64,000 nucleotides of DNA, from NCBI GenBank assembly GCA_903861645.1, contig CAIOVE010000056.1, positions 1-64,000 of the forward strand, given 5' to 3'. The position numbers were made by a program, and so were the translations under genes. Below, in pieces: positions 56,599 to 64,000 of this stretch; position 1 is the first letter of the stretch, and each line of letters begins with the position of its first letter. Source of the stretch: an uncultured Hyphomicrobiales bacterium (GTDB taxonomy: Bacteria; Pseudomonadota; Alphaproteobacteria; Rhizobiales; Beijerinckiaceae). The notes beneath the pieces were generated by a model. It saw only the letters and a list, made by a program, of their open reading frames with translations. It was not told the DNA's origin and did no database searches.

Positions 56599-57072
56599 AT
56601 GGCCGAACCGCGGCGATCCTCGACCCCCACCTACACCGCGCCCGGCGCCCGGTTTCTCATCGTTGAAGCCCGTTTCTACGACGGCATCGGCGATCATCTG
56701 CTGGCCGGCGCCAAGCGGGCCTTCGAGGCCGCCGGCGCCCATTACGACGTCATCACCGTGCCCGGCGCGCTGGAAATTCCCGCCGCCGTGCGCATGCTGA
56801 CGCGCGGTGGACGCTACGCGGGCGCGGCGGCGCTGGGCTGCGTCATCCGCGGCGAGACATACCATTTCGAGATCGTGGCGGGCGAAAGCTCGCGCGCGCT
56901 TATGGACCTGTCGGTGACGTATGAACTGCCCATCGGTAACGGCATCCTGACGGTCGAGAACGAGGAGCAGGCGGCCGTGCGCGCCGATCCGGCGCAGGGC
57001 GACAAGGGCGGCGACGCGGCGCGCGCCGCGCTGGCGCTCTACGCGCTCAAGCAACAGCACGGGACGCGCTGA
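56599..57072 (+). CDS. ribH: 6,7-dimethyl-8-ribityllumazine synthase
   Basis: A 157-residue protein. [21 protein letters not shown] corresponds to the N-terminal substrate contact, [14 protein letters not shown] to the phosphate loop, and [22 protein letters not shown] to the catalytic His region. It condenses the 5-amino pyrimidine with 3,4-dihydroxy-2-butanone 4-phosphate. Its stop touches the nusB ATG directly (TGAATG), so the genes are co-translated. Confidence 0.96.
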   Translation: MAEPRRSSTPTYTAPGARFLIVEARFYDGIGDHLLAGAKRAFEAAGAHYDVITVPGALEIPAAVRMLTRGGRYAGAAALGCVIRGETYHFEIVAGESSRALMDLSVTYELPIGNGILTVENEEQAAVRADPAQGDKGGDAARAALALYALKQQHGTR

Positions 57073-57522
57073 ATGTCGCGCGAACATCGCGCCGCCGCGC
57101 GGCTCGCCGCGACGCAGGCGCTCTACCAGATGGAAGTGGCGGGCAAGGGCCTGAACGAAATCCTCGCCGAATTCGAGACGCATTGGATCGGCCGCGAGGT
57201 CGAGGGCGAGCAATATATCCCCGCCGAGATCGATTTCTTTCGCGATATTTTGACGGGCGTGCTGGAAAGCCAGCGCGCGATCGATCTGGAAATCGACGAG
57301 ACACTGCGCGAAGGCTGGCCGCTGGGGCGCGTCGAAGCGGTCATGCGCGCCGTGCTGCGCGCGGGCGACTACGAATTGCGCAAGCGCCGGGATATTCCCC
57401 CGCGCGTCGTCATCAAGGAATACGTCGACGTCGCCGCGGCCTTTCTGGCCGCCGACGAGGTGGGCGTGGTCAACGCGGTGCTCGACAAACTCGCGCGCAA
57501 GGCGCGGCCCGAGGATTTCTAG
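57073..57522 (+). CDS. nusB: Transcription antitermination protein NusB
   Basis: A 149-residue helical protein. Characteristic parts are the RAAARLAATQALYQMEVAG start, the RDILTGVLESQRAIDLEIDE core and VIKEYVDVAAAFLAADEVGVVNAVLDKLAR at the C-terminus. It binds the boxA RNA with NusE to prevent premature termination in rRNA operons. The gene is the sixth of the glyA-to-thiL operon. Confidence 0.96.
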   Translation: MSREHRAAARLAATQALYQMEVAGKGLNEILAEFETHWIGREVEGEQYIPAEIDFFRDILTGVLESQRAIDLEIDETLREGWPLGRVEAVMRAVLRAGDYELRKRRDIPPRVVIKEYVDVAAAFLAADEVGVVNAVLDKLARKARPEDF

Positions 57523-57551
57523 GCGCGCGGCGCGCGCCGGGAGGCGATTGC

Positions 57552-58538
57552 TTGAGCATTCCCTTCAGCGAGGACGCGTTGATCGTCCGCCTGTTCGCGC
57601 CGCTCGCGGGGCCGGGCGGGCTCGCGCTGAAGGACGACGCGGCGTTGATCGCGCCACCCGCCGGGAATGACATCGTCGCGACGACGGACGCCATCGTCGC
57701 CGGCGTGCATTATTTTCCCGATGATCCGCCCGAAAGCATCGCGCGCAAGGCGTTGCGCGTGAACCTGTCCGACCTCGCGGCGAAGGGCGCCGAACCCCAT
57801 GGCTTCCTGCTGACGCTCGCCTTGCCGGACTCCCTGCCGGACGAATGGCTTGCGCGTTTCGCCGACGCCCTTGGGCGTGACGCGCGCGCGTTCGGCTTTC
57901 AGCTTCTCGGCGGCGACACGGTGCGCACGCCCGGCCCGGCGATGATTTCGGTGACCGCGCTGGGGCTGGTTCCCGCCGGGCGCATGGTCAGGCGCACGGG
58001 CGCTCGCGCCGGAGATTATCTTTATATCAGCGGAACCATCGGGGACGCGGCGCTGGGCTTGCGATTGCGCCTTGAACCCGACGCCCCGCCGACGCTTTCG
58101 GCGGCGTCGCGCGCGCATTTGCTGTCGCGTTATCTGGAGCCGCGACCGCGCAACGCGCTGGCCTTGGCGATGCGCGACAACGCGAGCGGCGGCATGGATG
58201 TTTCCGACGGGTTCATCGGCGATCTGACGAAGATGCTCGGCGTATCCCGTTGTTCGGCGCGCGTCGATCTCGCCGCGGTTCCGCTGTCGGACGCCGCGCG
58301 CGAGGCGATGGCTTTGGACATGGGCTTGCGCGAAATCGCGCTCACCGGCGGCGATGATTATGAATTGCTGGCGAGCGTGTCGCCCGATCGCGCCGCCGCG
58401 TTCGAGGCGATGGCGCGCGCCGCGGGCGTACCCGTCGCGCGCGTGGGCCTTGTCACGACCGGCGACGCCGCGCCTGTTTTCATCGATGTCGACGGCGCGC
58501 CGAAATCCTTCGCGCGCGGCAGTTACAGTCACTTCTGA
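57552..58538 (+). CDS. thiL: Thiamine-monophosphate kinase
   Basis: The start is the TTG at 57552, preceded by GGGAGG six bases upstream; no ATG or GTG starts in the right place. The product is 328 residues, normal for ThiL. Motifs: LKDDAALIAPPAGND and TTDAIVAGVHY metal sites, GGDTVRTPGPAMISVTALG, and a C-terminal ALTGGDDYELLASV. It phosphorylates thiamine monophosphate to the diphosphate. The last gene of the conserved block, followed 26 bases later by a PhnA-like gene. Confidence 0.95.
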   Translation: MSIPFSEDALIVRLFAPLAGPGGLALKDDAALIAPPAGNDIVATTDAIVAGVHYFPDDPPESIARKALRVNLSDLAAKGAEPHGFLLTLALPDSLPDEWLARFADALGRDARAFGFQLLGGDTVRTPGPAMISVTALGLVPAGRMVRRTGARAGDYLYISGTIGDAALGLRLRLEPDAPPTLSAASRAHLLSRYLEPRPRNALALAMRDNASGGMDVSDGFIGDLTKMLGVSRCSARVDLAAVPLSDAAREAMALDMGLREIALTGGDDYELLASVSPDRAAAFEAMARAAGVPVARVGLVTTGDAAPVFIDVDGAPKSFARGSYSHF

Positions 58539-58564
58539 ATGCATTTTTCACGAACGGAAAACCC

Positions 58565-58789
58565 ATGACCGACGAGATCATCACGCGCGACAGCAACGGC
58601 ACGAAACTCGCCGATGGCGATTCCGTCACGCTCATCAAGGATCTAAAGGTCAAGGGCACGTCCGAGACGTTGAAGCGCGGCACGATGGTGAAGAACATTC
58701 GCCTGACCGATGATCCCGCCGAGGTCGAGTGCAGCACAAAGCAGGTCAAGGGCCTCGTGTTGCGCACCGAATTCCTGAAGAAGGCCTAG
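58565..58789 (+). CDS. PhnA/YjdM-like alkylphosphonate-utilisation protein (C-terminal domain only)
   Basis: A 74-residue protein equivalent to the C-terminal domain of the PhnA/YjdM family: DSNGTKLADGDSVTLIKDLK, GTSETLKRGTMVKNIRL and a FLKK end. The N-terminal zinc ribbon of the longer family form is missing. Despite the family name, most members have no proven role in phosphonate use. The gene follows thiL with a 26-base gap and precedes azlC by 11 bases, so it may belong to the same transcript. Confidence 0.9.
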   Translation: MTDEIITRDSNGTKLADGDSVTLIKDLKVKGTSETLKRGTMVKNIRLTDDPAEVECSTKQVKGLVLRTEFLKKA

Positions 58790-58800
58790 CGCGCGCGGGC

Positions 58801-59568
58801 ATGACACGCGCGCCGACGACTTCCGCCAGCGACGAGGATGATCTGGGCGGCCGGTCCGTAATGGACTGGTTTCGCGAGGGCGCGCGTCAGGCGCTCGGCG
58901 GCCCGATGCTGATTGTCGCCGCGAGCCTGATTGGCGTGGGCGGTATCGCGCGCGACGCGGGTTTTTCGCTGGAGGTCGCCGTCGGTTCGACGATTTTCAT
59001 CTGGGCTGGTCCGGCGCAATTGTTGTTCTTCAGCGCCGTCGCCGCGAAAATGGCGTGGCCAGCCATCGCCGTGTCGATCTCGCTTTCGTCGGTGCGTTTC
59101 GTGCCGATGTGCGTCGCGCTGTTGCCGATGTTGCGCGCGCGCCGCACGAGCGCGTTGTCGCTGATCGCCGCGGCGCATTGCATTTCCGTCACCACCTGGG
59201 CCGAGGCGATGCGACGCCTGCCGCCGCTGCCACGCGCCGCGCGGATGCCGTTTTTTCTGGGCTTTTCGGCGATGTGCCTCGCGGGCACGAGCGTGTCGAC
59301 CGCCGTGGGCCACGCCTTGATTGGTCAGATGTCCCGGCCCTTCGCGGCGGGATTGCTGTTCCTGACGCCGATCTATTTCGTCTCGACGTTGTTGCGCGCC
59401 GCGCGTCAGCCCATCGACTGGATGGCGCTCGTGCTGGGGTTGGCGATCGCGCCCTTCGCGCAGGCCTGGGCGCCCGAGGGGTTCGATCTGCCCGTGCTCG
59501 GCGCCATTGGCGGCACGCTCGCCTTCGTCGCGCAACGCCTCGTCGACGCGCGAAAGGTCGAGCGATGA
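58801..59568 (+). CDS. azlC: AzlC-family branched-chain amino acid exporter large subunit
   Basis: The start at 58801 (MTRAPTTSASDEDDL) gives 255 residues; the open frame continues upstream but only as a shadow. It has about seven hydrophobic segments, with GARQALGGPMLIVAASLIGVG and AGPAQLLFFSAVAAKM as AzlC-like features. AzlC and AzlD together export branched-chain amino acids across the inner membrane (azaleucine resistance). The stop overlaps the azlD start by four bases. Confidence 0.9.
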   Translation: MTRAPTTSASDEDDLGGRSVMDWFREGARQALGGPMLIVAASLIGVGGIARDAGFSLEVAVGSTIFIWAGPAQLLFFSAVAAKMAWPAIAVSISLSSVRFVPMCVALLPMLRARRTSALSLIAAAHCISVTTWAEAMRRLPPLPRAARMPFFLGFSAMCLAGTSVSTAVGHALIGQMSRPFAAGLLFLTPIYFVSTLLRAARQPIDWMALVLGLAIAPFAQAWAPEGFDLPVLGAIGGTLAFVAQRLVDARKVER

Positions 59569-59912
59569 ATCCCGCGCTCGATCATGGTCTGTGGCCGTGG
59601 ATCGCCATGATCCTGTTCGGCTTCCTGCCGAGCGAATTCTGGCGGATGCTGTCGATCTTTCTGGCGCGTGGCGTCAACGAGAGTTCGCCGTTGCTGGTGT
59701 GGGTGCGCGCCGTCGCCACGGCTCTGCTCGCAGGCGTCGTGGCGCGCCTTCTGCTCACGCCAAGCGGCGCGCTAGCCGCGATTCCACTGTGGGGGCGGTT
59801 GGGCGCCATGGGCGTCGGCCTTGGCGTCTTCGCCCTGACGCGCAAGTCCGTTTTCATCGCGGTGTTGTGCGCCGAGGCGTCGTTGATCGCCGTCGGCTTT
59901 TACGTCGGCTAG
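59565..59912 (+). CDS. azlD: AzlD-family small subunit of the branched-chain amino acid exporter
   Basis: A 115-residue, four-TM protein starting MNPALDHGLWPWIAMILFGF. Length, the RAVATALLAGVVARLLLTP segment and the ATGA overlap with azlC identify it as the usual small partner. The TAG stop overlaps the convergent HIT gene stop within a shared CTAG. Confidence 0.87.
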   Translation: MNPALDHGLWPWIAMILFGFLPSEFWRMLSIFLARGVNESSPLLVWVRAVATALLAGVVARLLLTPSGALAAIPLWGRLGAMGVGLGVFALTRKSVFIAVLCAEASLIAVGFYVG

Positions 59913-60331
59913 AGCGCCGCCCTGACCCTCGCGGCGTTGGCTTCGAGCGCCGCCTTGTCGCCCATGATCCCCGGCGGCTTCAAGGCGACGCCTTCCTTGC
60001 GCGGCAGCACATGGAAATGCAGGTGGAACACAACCTGTCCACCGGCGGTCTCGTTGAACTGCTGGATCGTCAGGCCATCCGCGTCGAAGGCCTTGCGCGC
60101 GGCGGCGGCGACCTTCTGCACGCGCAGCATGTAGGGGCCGAGCGCGTCGGGGGGCATGTCGAGCAGGCCGCGCGCCGGCGTTTTGGGGATGACGAGGACA
60201 TGCCCCTCGGCGCGCGGCATGATGTCCATGAAGGCCAACGCGACGTCATCCTCGAACACCTTGTAACAGGGCATTTCGCCGCGCAGGATTTTCGCGAAGA
60301 TGTTTTGCGGATCGTAGGCGGGTGTCGTCAT
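59909..60331 (-). CDS. HIT-family nucleotide hydrolase/transferase
   Basis: A 140-residue protein beginning MTTPAYDPQNIFAKILRGEM. The active-site triad motif HLHFH is in VVFHLHFHVLPRKEG, and YKVFEDDVALAFMDIMPRAEGHVLVIPK is the conserved N-terminal block. HINT/HIT enzymes cleave nucleoside phosphoramidates or similar bonds in the cytosol. A longer open frame continues upstream into the solute-binding protein gene but is a shadow. The downstream end overlaps azlD by four bases on the other strand. Confidence 0.93.
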   Translation of the reverse strand: MTTPAYDPQNIFAKILRGEMPCYKVFEDDVALAFMDIMPRAEGHVLVIPKTPARGLLDMPPDALGPYMLRVQKVAAAARKAFDADGLTIQQFNETAGGQVVFHLHFHVLPRKEGVALKPPGIMGDKAALEANAARVRAAL

Positions 60332-60363
60332 GTCGTGTTTCCTGCGCGGCGTGTCGTGTCGTT

Positions 60364-61386
60364 CTAGCGGAAATATTCCTCGTAGACCTTGTTCCACGCG
60401 GCCATGCTCGCCTGCAACCGGTCGGCGGGAATGTAGGTCGCGCGAAACTTGCCGATCTCCGGCCGCAGGTCGGGCACGAGCGGCGGCACGTTGGGAGACA
60501 CCGGCAGTTCGCCAGCCTTGGCCATGATCGCCTGACCCTCGTCCGACAGAATGAAATCGAACAGCAGCTTGCCGGCGTTGGGATGCGGCGACCCCTTGGT
60601 GACGCCCATGGTCACGTTGACGGCGAGCGCGGGCTCCGTCTTGAGCCAGCCGGCCGGCGCGCCGCGCGCGGCGCTGATGGTGGCGTGGTTGTTGAAGATT
60701 TGCAGGGCGATGGAATATTCGCCCGCGATGACCTGATCGAGCACCTGCCGCGCGGTCGCCTTGAGGCCGTGAATGTCCTGCTTGCCAAGTTTTTCGAGAT
60801 AGGCGCGGCCTTTTTCCTCGCCCATCTCGGTCAGCACGAGGCCGATGAAGCCTTGCGCCGCCGACGCGACGGGAATGGTGTTCCACGCCATCTTGCCCTT
60901 CCATCGGGGGTCGAGCAGGTCATTCCAGTTTTTCGGCTCCGTTCCCTTCGCGACGAGGTCGGTGTTGTATCCAGGCGTCAGAATATATTCGTTGCAGGCG
61001 GCCCAGTAGCCGTCCGGGTCGACATAGCGGTCGGCCAGCTTGACGGCGGGAATCCATTTTTCCATCAGGTCGAGCTTGCGCAGGTCGACGGCGGTGGTCG
61101 TGCCATCCACAAGGTCCGCCATCATGCGGCCGGCGCGCGCCTCGTTGGCGACGCGCAGCACGAGTTCGGGCGGGCTGGCGCGCGCGTAATCGACGTGCAC
61201 GCCGTATTTCGCCTCGAAGGCCGCGATGGCTGGCCGCACGAACTGGTCGACAATGGCGGTCGTGTACCAGGTGACGGAGCCTTCCTTTTTCGCGGCGTCT
61301 ATGAGGGCCTGATCCGCCGCGTGTGCCAATGCGGGCGCGAGCGCGATCAGCATCGCGGCGGCGCGCGTCGTGTTCTTGATGTTCAT
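60364..61386 (-). CDS. Periplasmic extracellular solute-binding protein (ABC type), orphan
   Basis: The ATG at 61386 (MNIKNTTRAAAMLIALAPA) is preceded by GGGAGG and gives 340 residues. A signal peptide ends at AHA near 23. The mature part begins AADQALIDAAKKEGSVTWYTTA and has the LDPRWKGKMAWNTIPV and HPNAGKLLFDFILSDEGQAIMAKA blocks, the same architecture as the protein at 17207-18280. It probably binds an anion, metal complex or small organic. No permease or ATPase genes accompany it. Confidence 0.88.
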   Translation of the reverse strand: MNIKNTTRAAAMLIALAPALAHAADQALIDAAKKEGSVTWYTTAIVDQFVRPAIAAFEAKYGVHVDYARASPPELVLRVANEARAGRMMADLVDGTTTAVDLRKLDLMEKWIPAVKLADRYVDPDGYWAACNEYILTPGYNTDLVAKGTEPKNWNDLLDPRWKGKMAWNTIPVASAAQGFIGLVLTEMGEEKGRAYLEKLGKQDIHGLKATARQVLDQVIAGEYSIALQIFNNHATISAARGAPAGWLKTEPALAVNVTMGVTKGSPHPNAGKLLFDFILSDEGQAIMAKAGELPVSPNVPPLVPDLRPEIGKFRATYIPADRLQASMAAWNKVYEEYFR

Positions 61387-61507
61387 GCCATTCCTCCCGG
61401 CGATCGCGGGCAAGGTGCGACAGGGCCGTTGAATAATCAACCGCTTGGCGGCTTGCGTTCGGCGGCGCGCTTGCTAGCATCCGCGTCAACAAAAGGGGAG
61501 GGACGCG

Positions 61508-62533
61508 ATGCGGCGCGCGCTGTGGAGCGTGATGGGTGTTTTTTGCGCGATGGCGAGCGCGCGAGCTCAGGATTCGATCGCGCGATTCTACGCCGATCGC
61601 AATCTCAATCTGATGATCGGCGCGCCCGCGGGCGGCGTGCTCGACGTGCCCGGACGCCTCGTCGCGCGGCATCTCGCCAAGCATATTCCCGGACATCCCA
61701 ACATCGTTTCGTCGAACATGCCGGGCGCGGCGAGCAACATTCTGGGTCGCCACCTGTTCGCGCAGGCGCCGAAGGACGGCGCGACCATCGGCATGGTGTT
61801 TCCCGGCGTCACCACGGAGGCGCTGTTCAGTCAGGACGACCGGCGCGGCTACGACCCCAGCAAGTTCAACTTCCTTGGCAGCGCGCAGAACTACGTACCG
61901 ACCTGCGTCGCGCGCGCCGACGCGCCGGTGAAATCGGCGAAAGACCTCCTGACCAGCGAGTTGATCGGCGGCGGCACGGCGCCGGGCAACATGACCTATG
62001 ATTTTCCCACCGTCGCCAACGCCGTCGTCGGCACGAAGTTCAAGATGGTGAAGGGCTATACGAGCGGGCCTGATCTGATGCTCGCCGTCGAGCGCGGCGA
62101 GTTGCAGGCGACCTGCTCGGGTTGGGCGATCGTGAAGTTCAAGTATCCAGACATTCTCGCGGGCAAGACGGGCTTGCGCGTGCTGTTGCAGGGACACATG
62201 ACCGGCGATCCCGAGCTCAACAAGGCCGGCGTGCCACTGATCTCGACTTTCGCGAAAAACGACGCCGACCGGCGGGCGCTCGATCTCTTCCTGTCGCAGA
62301 ACGAATACGCGGGGCCCTTCATCGCCCCGCCGGGCACGCCGCCGGAGCGCGTCGCGGCGCTGCGTCGCGCCTTCATCGAGACGGTCGAGGATCCCGAATT
62401 CCGCGCCGAGGCCGCCAAGGCCAATATCGAGACGCGGCTGACCGATGGCGAGACCGTGCAGGCGCTGGTGGCGAAAGCCTACGCTAGTCCGAAGGAGGTC
62501 ATCGCGCGGGTGAAGGCGGCGCTGGAGAGGTAG
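61508..62533 (+). CDS. Bug/TctC-like solute receptor, divergent, orphan
   Basis: A 341-residue protein with a short signal peptide (MRRALWSVMGVFCAMASARA, cleavage before QDSIARF). It shows the Bug family's IGAPAGGVLDVPGRLVARHLAKHIPGHP start and NMPGAASNILGRHLFAQAPKDGATIGMV, but lacks the standard PFxPGGxxD and is divergent. A periplasmic receptor of a tripartite tricarboxylate-type system is most likely; TctA and TctB are not present. It is convergent with another Bug receptor gene, with 48 bases between their stops. Confidence 0.8.
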   Translation: MRRALWSVMGVFCAMASARAQDSIARFYADRNLNLMIGAPAGGVLDVPGRLVARHLAKHIPGHPNIVSSNMPGAASNILGRHLFAQAPKDGATIGMVFPGVTTEALFSQDDRRGYDPSKFNFLGSAQNYVPTCVARADAPVKSAKDLLTSELIGGGTAPGNMTYDFPTVANAVVGTKFKMVKGYTSGPDLMLAVERGELQATCSGWAIVKFKYPDILAGKTGLRVLLQGHMTGDPELNKAGVPLISTFAKNDADRRALDLFLSQNEYAGPFIAPPGTPPERVAALRRAFIETVEDPEFRAEAAKANIETRLTDGETVQALVAKAYASPKEVIARVKAALER

Positions 62534-62581
62534 GGGGCCGCCAGCGCGGAAATTGTCGATCTCCCGCGCCGGGCCGCGGCC

Positions 62582-63565
62582 TCAGTCCGCCTTGATGTGG
62601 GCGGCCTCGATCGTCCGGGCGAACGTGTCGGACTGCTTGCGCACGAAGGCGCCGTATTCCGCGCCGCACTGGCCCTTGGGGATAATGCCGAGCGCGGCGA
62701 ATTTCTCGCGCAATTCCGGCGACTTCAGCGCCTTCGTGACCCAGCCCGAGAGCATGTCGATCTCGCTTTTGGGCGTCTTGGCGGGCGCCATGATGCCAAA
62801 CGTGCCGGCCCATTCGGTGTCCTTGACGCCGGCTTCGGCGAAGGTCTGGACATCCGGCAGGAAATCCAGCCGCGCCGCGGTCCCGACCACGATGACGCGC
62901 AGCTTGCCGGCCTTGATCTGGCCGGCGGCGGTGGCGTAGTCGAGCGCCGCCGCGCTGACCTGCTCGCCGACGACGGCGTTGAGCGAGGGGCCATCGCCGG
63001 GGAAGGGCACGAAGGTCAGCTTCGCGCCCGTGGCGAGCTTGAGCGCCTCGATCTGGACGTGCTGGGTGGTCGCCGGGCCGTTGGCCGCTATGGTCAGTTC
63101 GTCCGGCTTCGCCTTCGCCGCGGCGACGAAATCGGCCAGCGTCTTGTAGGGTGAGGAGGCCGGCACGAGGATCATTTGCGGCGATTCAGCCAGATAGCAG
63201 ACAGGCTCGAAGCTGGTCATCGGGTCGTAGTTCAGCTTCTTCAGATGCGGATTGACCACGAAGGAGCCAGCCGCCATCAGGATCGTGTTGCCGTCGGGCG
63301 CCGAGCGCGCCACGAATTCCGTCCCGATGACCGTGCCCGCGCCGGGCTTGTTCTCGACAACAAGGGTCGGGCCGCCGTCGCGACCGATCTGCTCGGCGAC
63401 GAGACGCGCCACGGTATCGTTGGGGCCGCCGGGGGCCAGCGGCACGATGTATTTGATGGTGCGCGACTGGGCGAGAGCCGATCCATTCGCCGCCAGCGCG
63501 GCCAGCAGTCCCAGCGCGAGGGTTCCCGCGGTGCGCGTCAAACCCGTCCGGCGAGAAAATATCAT
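62582..63565 (-). CDS. Bug/TctC-family tripartite tricarboxylate receptor, orphan
   Basis: A 327-residue protein with a Tat-like or Sec signal (FSRRTGLTRTAGTLALGLLAAL, then SALAQS). The mature part has the family's YIVPLAPGGPNDTVARLVAEQIG and VVENKPGAGTVIGTEFVARSAPDGNTILM. It would bind carboxylates in the periplasm. No TctA/TctB in view; the next gene upstream on the same strand is a GNAT-like gene 93 bases away. Divergent Bug receptors are plentiful in soil proteobacteria. Confidence 0.92.
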   Translation of the reverse strand: MIFSRRTGLTRTAGTLALGLLAALAANGSALAQSRTIKYIVPLAPGGPNDTVARLVAEQIGRDGGPTLVVENKPGAGTVIGTEFVARSAPDGNTILMAAGSFVVNPHLKKLNYDPMTSFEPVCYLAESPQMILVPASSPYKTLADFVAAAKAKPDELTIAANGPATTQHVQIEALKLATGAKLTFVPFPGDGPSLNAVVGEQVSAAALDYATAAGQIKAGKLRVIVVGTAARLDFLPDVQTFAEAGVKDTEWAGTFGIMAPAKTPKSEIDMLSGWVTKALKSPELREKFAALGIIPKGQCGAEYGAFVRKQSDTFARTIEAAHIKAD

Positions 63566-63658
63566 GGCGTCCGCTCCCTCGATCCGCGCCCTTCGGGCGC
63601 TTCGCCATCGGCATACGGCGAGCGGGCCGTATCTGGCAATAGGCGCGATATGGCGGCG

Positions 63659-64000
63659 TCACTCGTCCTCGGGACCGCCGCCCGCCTGCTGCAATTCGCC
63701 TTTGCGGAATGGCGTATGCTCGCCATAGGCCTCGATCAGACGCGCCATTTCCGCCCGTTCGCGGCGCAGGAAATCCTCGACCGCCCGGGCGAAGCGCGGG
63801 TCCGGCAGGTAATGGGCGGAATAGGTCGGCACGGGTTCATAGCCGCGCAGCAGCTTGTGCTCGCCCTGCGCGCCCGCCTCGACACGCGACAGGCCGCGCG
63901 AAAGAGCGAAATCGATCGCCTGATAATAACAGACCTCGAAATGCAGGAAGGGGTGCTCCTCGATGCAGCCCCAGTTGCGGCCGTAGAGGGCGTCGTCGCC
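63659..64000 (-). CDS. GNAT-family N-acyltransferase (DUF482/peptidogalycan type), partial
   Basis: The stop (TGA on the minus strand) lies at 63659-63661, and 113 residues continue to the window edge, so this is the C-terminal part only. It reads LYGRNWGCIEEHPFLHFEV, CYYQAIDFALSRGLSRVEAG, AQGEHKLLRGYEPVPTYSAHY, typical of the DUF482 group of GNAT-like proteins whose role is unknown. Start and N-terminus lie beyond the window. Confidence 0.85.
   Translation of the reverse strand, partial: GDDALYGRNWGCIEEHPFLHFEVCYYQAIDFALSRGLSRVEAGAQGEHKLLRGYEPVPTYSAHYLPDPRFARAVEDFLRRERAEMARLIEAYGEHTPFRKGELQQAGGGPEDE

Overview
The window looks like chromosomal DNA of a high-GC alphaproteobacterium, most probably Hyphomicrobiales (Rhizobiales). 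Supporting signs are the block MarR/LdtR-type regulator, L,D-transpeptidase, glyA, nrdR, ribD, ribE, ribH, nusB, thiL; the clpS-clpA pair; an eukaryote-like glutamine synthetase (GlnII) behind a sigma-54 promoter; a phasin, implying polyhydroxyalkanoate granules; and many TRAP and Bug/TctC-type solute receptors. Genus cannot be fixed from the sequence alone.

Layout. 1-0.85 kb: tail of an IS5-type transposase abutting a lower-GC gene that appears to lack its 5' end. 0.9-4.2 kb: DUF3237 protein and a complete TRAP transporter (dctM, dctQ, dctP). 4.3-6.3 kb: three-gene operon with a MotA/TolQ/ExbB-like channel, a one-TM protein carrying a beta-type periplasmic domain, and a two-TM protein; this is the least explained module. 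6.4-10.5 kb: YdcF-like protein, aldo/keto reductase, glutathione transferase, UbiD-family decarboxylase. 10.5-11.5 kb: RelBE-like toxin-antitoxin operon with a coupled third gene and a visible operator. 11.5-19 kb: isovaleryl-CoA dehydrogenase, GH25 lysozyme lipoprotein, DUF4118 membrane protein, tRNA-Leu, M20 amidohydrolase, flavin monooxygenase, orphan solute-binding protein, lipB. 19-24 kb: FG-GAP repeat protein, L,D-transpeptidase lipoprotein, tRNA-Gly, ilvD. 24.3-27.2 kb: glnII, glutaminase and a 67-residue winged-helix-like protein. 27.2-36 kb: MetE-like and SnoaL-like genes, katG, Bug receptor, an IorAB-type molybdenum hydroxylase. 35.4-41.7 kb: overlapping leuC-leuD, tRNA-Tyr, rlmB, MHS-family transporter. 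41.8-48.7 kb: tRNA-Thr, cinA-like gene, J-domain protein, DD-carboxypeptidase, phasin, clpS-clpA. 48.8-59.9 kb: HIBCH-type hydrolase, ldtR-ldtP, glyA-nrdR-rib-nusB-thiL, azlCD. 59.9-64 kb: HIT protein, three more orphan solute-binding proteins and a partial GNAT-like gene.

How the parts fit. Housekeeping blocks (riboflavin/thiamine cofactors, branched-chain amino acids, proteolysis, cell-wall remodelling) alternate with catabolic loci aimed at organic acids, acyl-CoAs and aromatic or N-heterocyclic substrates. Branched-chain catabolism is represented by the isovaleryl-CoA dehydrogenase and HIBCH genes, synthesis by ilvD and leuCD, and export by azlCD. Six periplasmic solute-binding proteins occur, and only one (the TRAP DctP) has its membrane partners here. 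No prophage, integrase or CRISPR array was seen.
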